A DNA stretch of 64,000 nucleotides, from positions 54,467,590 through 54,531,589 of the forward strand of contig OY757921.1 of the NCBI GenBank assembly GCA_963585895.1. The letters run 5' to 3'. The notes under the pieces are model-generated. The model did not search any database, had not been told where the DNA came from, and saw only the letters and a list, made by a program, of their open reading frames with translations. Positions within the stretch are counted from its first letter, which is position 1. Each line of letters starts with the position of its first letter. This document shows, piece by piece, positions 59,051 through 64,000 of this stretch. Both the position numbers and the translations under genes were made by a program. Source of the DNA: Sepioteuthis lessoniana. Its lineage: Eukaryota; Mollusca; Cephalopoda; Myopsida; Loliginidae.

Positions 59051-59600
59051 TAGAATCTACTAATATTATTATTAATGATAATTGTTATAATAGGGAGCAG
59101 ATAAAATATCAAAAAGGGTACAAAGTTTAAATACAAAAGACTTTTCAAGAATTTTAGGATTTGTAGATAGAAATAATTAGGAATTTTCCAGAGACTTCAT
59201 AAAAGTAAACCAATATGTCATAAATTTATTTGATTGCTTAGATATCCTCTCATAAAATCTAGACTTATAATATGAAAAATAGCACACACAGACTGATCAG
59301 CCAACCGATATTCATGGACAGGTTAATATCTGTAGCCTATATAGTAATAGTAATCACTCGATTCTTGGAGCCGTAATAAAATGCCAGAGGATGGATCCGC
59401 AAATTCTAAGACGTCCTTCATATAGAGTTCCGGTAAACAGCTTTATCATGAAGAGGAATATGTTGCTTTGGTCCCCAACAATAACACACTGAAATCTCGT
59501 TTCATTGGTTTTGTGTTTCTCGCATAAAATCCGTTTTACAGAAAACCTCTTGTGGCTGACATCACCCATTCCAAAACCAGAACCATAGTGAACTTGTGAA
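59051..59600. other. No gene seen
   Basis: AT-rich DNA with a short (ATT)n relic at 59,061-59,072. A 71-aa - strand frame (59,354-59,569) has no recognised domain. It may belong to the ribozyme-bearing repeat that follows. Confidence 0.45.
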
Positions 59601-59619
59601 TTGAATTACCATGGCCAGA

Positions 59620-59800
59620 AAATCCGGCGAACACTTGCGCGTGACATACGGAAACACTGGACAGCTGTTTCGACCTTATAAGGTCTCATCAGCAGTGTAT
59701 ACCGTGATCTCCCCCACTGGAGATCTACTCTTCAACCACAGACTGCAGAGCCGAAACTCGACCACTGAGCCATCCATCTACATGGAATGTAAGTGATGCC
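59620..59800 (-). mobile_element. Ribozyme-bearing retroelement remnant with tRNA-like A-box
   Basis: On the - strand: GGATGGCTCAGTGGTCGAG (59,770-59,788; TGGCTCAGTGGT fits a Pol III A-box), then a diverged B-box region. A short hairpin follows (GATCTCCAGTGGGGGAGATC, 59,708-59,727), then a complete hammerhead ribozyme (59,655-59,697). Hammerheads of this shape are known from Penelope-like elements and retrozymes. An A-box upstream would instead suggest a SINE-like or retrozyme-like non-autonomous unit. No second ribozyme copy or RT was found nearby, and the B-box is poor. Confidence 0.5.
59655..59697 (-). ncRNA. Type-I hammerhead self-cleaving ribozyme
   Basis: All parts are present in order on the - strand. 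Stem I 5' arm is CACTG (59,697-59,693). Core CTGATGA is at 59,692-59,686. Stem II is GACCTTATAAGGTC, self-complementary (59,685-59,672). Core GAA is at 59,671-59,669. Stem III ACAGCTGT (59,668-59,661) begins with A15.1 and ends with U16.1. The cleavable C17 is at 59,660. Stem I 3' arm CAGTG (59,659-59,655) is complementary to the 5' arm; one more A-U pair extends it. No core base is missing. Stem III is a perfect palindrome with no loop, the form known from Penelope/retrozyme hammerheads, which act best as dimers. Cleavage would fall 3' of 59,660. Confidence 0.85.
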
Positions 59801-59959
59801 AAACCAGTAGTCATGGGAACTGCGCGGCCAATTAACCTGAGTGTGTCTTGCAAGTTACATCTGTTCTCTTGACAGAGGACACGGTCACCTCCAAGGCCAC
59901 GTCTTCCCAACAGGATTGGAAATACTCATCCGTGTAATTATTGTTGGTTTGGCATCCCC

Positions 59960-61945
59960 TCAGAAATTGGATAACACTATGAAACGAATTTGATACGCTT
60001 CAGGAGATATCAGAAACACTTACTCTGATTGACAAATATGAGAAGTTAGTCAATGCCCACTTAGAATCGGCAGCAGAATGCATACCAACTAAACAGACAG
60101 CTAAACCTAGAGTCCCATAGGAGACATAAGTGGTTATAAAAAAGCGTGCAGACATAAAAATCGCTTCCTTACAAAATAGGAGGAACTCAGAAACATAAGA
60201 AAGTACAAAATAAACTAACGTAAGAACAAACAAAATACATCCAAAATCAGATCAATAAGATTAGAGACTCGGCTGAAGAAAGACAATCTAGGATAGCATG
60301 GCAGATGTTAAACGAAGAGAGTAGAAGGAAGAATACTGCGAGATCTAAACTGAAAGCTGCCAACGAAGAAGAATTAATACACCTGTGGAAACAACATTTC
60401 AATAATTTACGCGGAAAACCTCCGAAAGTTACACATGAACCAATCACGAGAATTATTAGTAATAAACTAGACATCAAGCTAGGACAGTTTGCAAAAGAAG
60501 AAGTCGACGTTGCACAAAGAAAAATTAAAAATAGGAAAGCAGCAGAGCTTGATGAAATACTCCCAGAACTATGGAAGACAAGGAAATTCGACGACATACT
60601 GCTCTGACGCTGTAACGCCGTATATACCCAGAACACAATAGACAGATAGACAAATGGAGGCACCCTCCCTTTCACTAAGAAGGGTGACCTCAAAATAGTC
60701 AAGAACTACCGTAGTATAACCCTTAAATCCATAGCAGCCAAGATCTACAATGCTCTAGCACGCAACTGCATAGAACCTGAAATTGAGAAGATTCTTAGGA
60801 AGAACTAAAATGGCTTTCAGATGAATAGATCCACGACGTTTCAAATTTTGACTATCCGTCGAATTCTAGAAGGTGTTCGTGCAAAAAACCTCAAACTCAC
60901 ATTATTATTCGTCGACTTCTCCAAGGCATTTGACTCCATACACAGAGGGAAGATGGAACAGATACATCTCGCCAACGACCTCCACTAAGAAACCGTCGCA
61001 GCCATAATGATGCTATATAAAAACACGAAAGTAAAAGTCCGCTCGCCGAATAGAGACACAGACTACTTCGACATTGTAGCAGGAGTACTGCAAGGAGATA
61101 TAATAGCCCCATAACTGTTTATTATCTGCCTAGACTATGTGCTTAGAACATAGAAAGATTTAATGAAAGAAAACGGTTTCAAGCTGGCAAACGAAAGAAG
61201 AAAAGGATACTCTGCTCAAGCTATTACGGACGTGGACTACGCCGATGACATAGCGCTTCTCGCAAATTCACCCGCCCAAGCCGAATCTCTGCTACATAGC
61301 CTGGAATGAGTAGCAGGTAATATAGGCTTCCATGTCAATGCAGACAAAACAGAATACATGTGATTTAATCAAAGAGGCGACATCTCAACACTTAAGGGTG
61401 ATCCTCAGTAACTAGTGGACAAGTTCACTTACCTAGGAAGCAACGCCTCATCAAGTGAGAATGACATCAACATGTGACTAGCAAAGGCTATCAGTTATAT
61501 GGAAGTCAGAACTGACCGATAATATAAAGAGCGGTTTTTCCAAGCAGCGTTCGTGTCAATACTTCTATATGGATGCACCACACGGACGCTAACTAAACGC
61601 ATGGAGAGAAAGCTTGATGGCAATTACACAAGGATGCCGCGAGCTATATTGAACAAGTCCTGGAGGCAACGCCCCACAAAACCGCAGCTATACGGCCATC
61701 TACCACTCATCACGAACCAGACTTGCGGGACACAGCTGGAGAAGTAAGGACGAACTCATAAGCGACATACTTCTGTGAACCCCTTCGCATGGTCGAGCAG
61801 CTAGAGCAGGACGAGCAGCTAGAACCTATATATAACAGCTCTGTGCCGATACAGGATGTAGCCTAGAAGACCTCCCAGGAGCGATGGACGATAGCGACGG
61901 GTGGCGAGAAAGGGTCGGGGAGATCCGTGCTGGTGGCGCGACATG
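59960..61945 (+). mobile_element. LINE-B, longest copy (connector plus RT plus C-terminus)
   Basis: Connector: NAHLESAAECIPTKQTAKPRVP (about 60,050), then MLNEESRRKNTARSKLKAANEEELIHLWKQHF (60,305), KPPKVTHEPITRII and NKLDIKLGQFAKEEVDVAQ. RT: RKAAELDEILPELWKTRKFDDILL (60,535), NYRSITLKSIAAKIYNAL (60,705), LLFVDFSKAFDSIHRGKMEQI (motif A, 60,900), DTDYFDIVAGVLQGDIIAP (61,060) and TDVDYADDIALLANSPAQAES (intact YADD, 61,230). C-terminus: LVDKFTYLGSNASS (61,415), LLYGCTTRTLTKRM (61,560), LNKSWRQRPTKPQLYGHLP (61,650) and a WRERVGEIRAGGAT-like end (61,900). Stops and shifts are frequent. No GAT tail; a TATATACATATAC stretch takes its place. Confidence 0.8.
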
Positions 61946-62459
61946 GTATATATACATATACACATGTGGGTAGGTACACCGATCTACAAATTAATAGATT
62001 TCCTTTCTTTAAATTGATTGTAAAACAGAAGATACAAAGTCCATTGTAAGAAAAGATAATATTAGTCAACTTAAATACTTTAAAAGAGAAAGTGAGGATT
62101 CATGCGTGCAATGTAACAGTTTTTGTTTGCCTTAATCTAAATGAATATATTTTACGTGTGCAAAATTCTATGCGTGAGTGTGACACGATATTGTAGGAAA
62201 ACAAAATTAGGAGTCTTATGTTAGTTTGTATGCAAAATTAAACAATCAGCAACTGAAGATTTTTTGTCGTAATATTTGTTCAATTTAAGATAATTAAGCG
62301 ATGTTGAAATTAAATGCTAACTTGAAAGAAAAAATATTTCATTTTTATTCAAAAGAACTTGAGTAGAAGCAGAATAATCCCATGCCTATAGAATAATTAT
62401 TCTTTTTATCGCTATTTATAAGCTATTTATGCTATTTATGGCCTGGAGTGGTAGCACCT
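61946..62459. other. No gene seen
   Basis: AT-rich DNA between LINE-B and the repetitive unit. No coding or RNA signal recognised. Confidence 0.5.
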
Positions 62460-62469
62460 AATAGGGTCC

Positions 62470-62745
62470 AATCTATTGGTCAAATAGAACTAAACTGTGT
62501 ACATATGCTAAACTGAATTCCTTGAAATAGTATTGTTTTGATATTATCCTGTGCGTAAACCAAAAACATTACTTATTATAATTCATTTATACTAAACTAA
62601 ATTGTTTAAAATAGAACTGTTTGACTAAACGGAATTGCTTGAAGTAGAAATGTTTTGGACAATTAAACTGTGAACTTAGTCTAATATGAATTGTTTGAAA
62701 TAGAACAGTTATATAAAAATGGATTCGGCATTAGATAACCGTAAA
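62470..62745 (+). repeat. Internally repetitive unit fused to the SINE 3' tail, copy 2
   Basis: The same family as 46,150-46,420. Repeated CTAAACTGAATTCCTTGAAATAGTA / CTAAACTAAATTGTTTAAAATAGAA / CTAAACGGAATTGCTTGAAGTAGAA-type units are followed by ATAAAAATGGATTCGGCATTAGATAACC. Unit spacing is irregular in both copies. Confidence 0.65.
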
Positions 62746-62924
62746 AAAAAATAAACGAGGAGGAAAATGATTTCTTAGAATATTTTGAGTTTTAATCCTT
62801 CAAGTTTTTCGCGTCAAGTCAAATACTCTGGTCAGCTTGTCTCAAAGAAATTTTAAAACGTGTGAGAAAGCGCTGATTGGTCAATAATTGAAAAAATGCA
62901 GATAAAAATACAGGTTCTCGAACC

Positions 62925-63120
62925 TATCTTTTGTGTCTTCGTAGTGTCATGGTTAAAACAGTGGACTGCAGAATCGTAGTAAGCGAGTTCGAACTTCAGT
63001 TGTGCTATTACCTTTACTTTTGGACAAATACTCTTGGGAAAGGTATGAACCCCCTTATCCTCACTAGAAAGATGGATTTGGCGTTAAATAACCCACGAAG
63101 AATGATATGCCATTAAAAAA
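62925..63120 (+). mobile_element. tRNA-derived SINE, full length
   Basis: The head GTAGTGTCATGGTTAAAACAGTGGACTGCAG contains an A-box-like stretch (TGTCATGGTTAAAAC). AGCGAGTTCGAACTTC (about 62,985) is a B-box. The body (GGGAAAGGTATGAACCCCCTTATCC) and 3' tail (AAGATGGATTTGGCGTTAAATAACCC, GATATGCCATTAAAAAACAAAAC) match the copy at 16,360-16,553 on the - strand. The tail is also shared with the repetitive units at 46,150 and 62,470. Pol III transcription from the internal promoter would be expected; mobilisation would need a LINE partner with the same tail, not identified here. Confidence 0.7.
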
Positions 63121-63279
63121 CAAAACAAGAATGGAAATCAATTAATTTCCTAAAAATAAATGTATACAAGTCATAGTACCCAAAAGACTCTAGCGATAAT
63201 TTTGAAGTCGATGTCACCATCACTTTCGTGTGTTTTAGAGCATCATTATAGCGATAATAATTTATTTGGGGATGCCACA

Positions 63280-63450
63280 GTAATGCCTTGAAGAAAAATA
63301 CGAACAGTAGTGTTGCCTTGAGATTTTGGTAAGTGCTCTTTCGATGATTCAGTCAGAATCTGGGAAGCTGTGGATCAATTTCTTCGAAATCCCTTCTGAT
63401 TTTTTCTAAGAATTTTCTCGGCTTCAGTTTGGGTACGATTGAGAAGCAAA
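63280..63450 (-). mobile_element. LINE-B fragment
   Basis: On the - strand, CCGAGAAAATTCTTAGAAAAAATCAG, GAAATTGATCCACAGCTTC and CTCAAGGCAACACTACTGTTCG match 49,858-49,990 of the + strand LINE-B copy (EKILRK-, RRNRS-, ATLLF- region). Only this RT finger segment is present. Confidence 0.65.
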
Positions 63451-64000
63451 GCATTACACCATTATATTAGAAGCAACGGCAATAAAAGTTATGCCTACGT
63501 ATTTTAGTGATTCCAAAGTAACCTACCTTGGAGGAAGGGAAGTATGTAACCTTTCGTACATTCGTCTGTTATACAGCGGTGCATAATCGAAGAAGTGGGT
63601 TGTCAAATTTCCAAGTCTTCGATACTTCAAAAGGTATTTCGTCTTGCCCTTGCAGCTATTCTGCTTTTGTTTATTTATGTATTTATTTATTTACTTATTT
63701 ATTTGCGCTAAGTTCTTCCTCCATAAACCGTCCAATTTTAATATTTAGTTGGCTATCAAAAATTCTTTATAAGATTTATCAGTGACTTTAGGAGGGTTTT
63801 GTTGCAGATTCTTGAAATGTTTTTTCCTCTTCCGGAGTCTTTGTTCTTGGCAATTGATTGTTTTTTGGAATAAGTAAGGATTTTTTTCATATTATCTCGG
63901 TTTTACTAATTGCTTTTAATACCTAGAAAAGTCTACATACGGCTCTATATTTAGTTAGTATGCACTTGACTGTTGCTTTTCATGTTCGTCATTCGGAGTT
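63451..64000. other. No gene; (TTTA)n inside
   Basis: AT-rich DNA. A TTTATTTATTTA array lies at 63,668-63,706. The right end may include more - strand LINE relics (e.g. around 63,780-63,880), but I cannot support them. Confidence 0.5.
63668..63706. repeat. (TTTA)n microsatellite
   Basis: About 9 imperfect TTTA units. Confidence 0.85.

Noticed and set aside
59611..59796. 61-aa + strand open frame (starts MARKSGEHLRV) as a gene
   Set aside because: It is antisense to the hammerhead and tRNA-like unit; the RNA structure explains the sequence better.

Overview
This window is AT-rich eukaryotic DNA with no operons, no long intact genes and no rRNA or true tRNA genes. It is almost entirely a graveyard of transposable elements and microsatellites. 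The mix points to a lophotrochozoan, most likely a mollusc and plausibly an octopod cephalopod. That mix is several non-LTR retrotransposon lineages, mariner and Tc1 transposons, tRNA-derived SINEs, long (CA)n/(TA)n/(TTC)n/(TAA)n tracts, and a neuropeptide-type GPCR exon in a very large intron setting. The organism is an inference from sequence style; no marker gene fixes it.

Three LINE lineages dominate. LINE-A resembles the R4/Dong clade: it has a YRPITCLP motif, motif A WIDVKKAYDMVP, a GIFQGD motif and an RLE-type C-terminus. Copies lie on the + strand at 3.7-6.1 kb and 7.8-8.2 kb, and on the - strand at 6.7-8.4, 30.2-34.6, 35.1-35.6, 39.4-42.7, 55.3-55.9 and 56.6-59.1 kb. LINE-B is an RTE/Proto2-like lineage with a YADD motif and a (GAT)n tail, at 1.5-3.6, 21.05-22.5, 49.8-51.0, 60.0-61.9 and 63.3-63.45 kb. 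LINE-C is an APE-endonuclease LINE at 9.0-12.4 kb. A fourth lineage, at 47.6-48.6 kb on the - strand, keeps only a C-terminal zinc ribbon and a restriction-like endonuclease of R2/NeSL type. All are broken by stops, frameshifts or internal deletions.

DNA transposons include one complete-looking Tc1 element (17,730-19,307, - strand) with TA target duplications, an IR/DR arrangement and a DD34E transposase broken by one frameshift. Two internally deleted mariners (16.56-17.41 kb, + strand; 37.35-38.19 kb, - strand) share the same deletion joint, filled with a TTAGGG-like telomeric patch. Two LTR-like segments (32,349-33,088 and 56,986-57,758) are nested inside LINE-A copies, and other LTR-like blocks lie at 13.9-15.1 and 25.2-25.8 kb.

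The only host coding sequence I can support is one 139-bp exon at 53,821-53,959 (+ strand). It encodes TM1 to the start of TM2 of a class-A neuropeptide GPCR (CCAP/NPS/vasopressin receptor-like). A promoter-like CCAAT/CRE/TATA cluster lies at 46.8-47.0 kb on the same strand; a link to the GPCR is speculative.

The most notable items are a complete type-I hammerhead ribozyme with a palindromic stem III at 59,655-59,697 (- strand), just downstream of a tRNA-like A-box. Others are the repeated association of LINE-A 3' ends with (TAA)n arrays, the telomere-like patch in the mariners, and a set of near-perfect short foldbacks, including a 25/25-bp stem in the intron after the GPCR exon.
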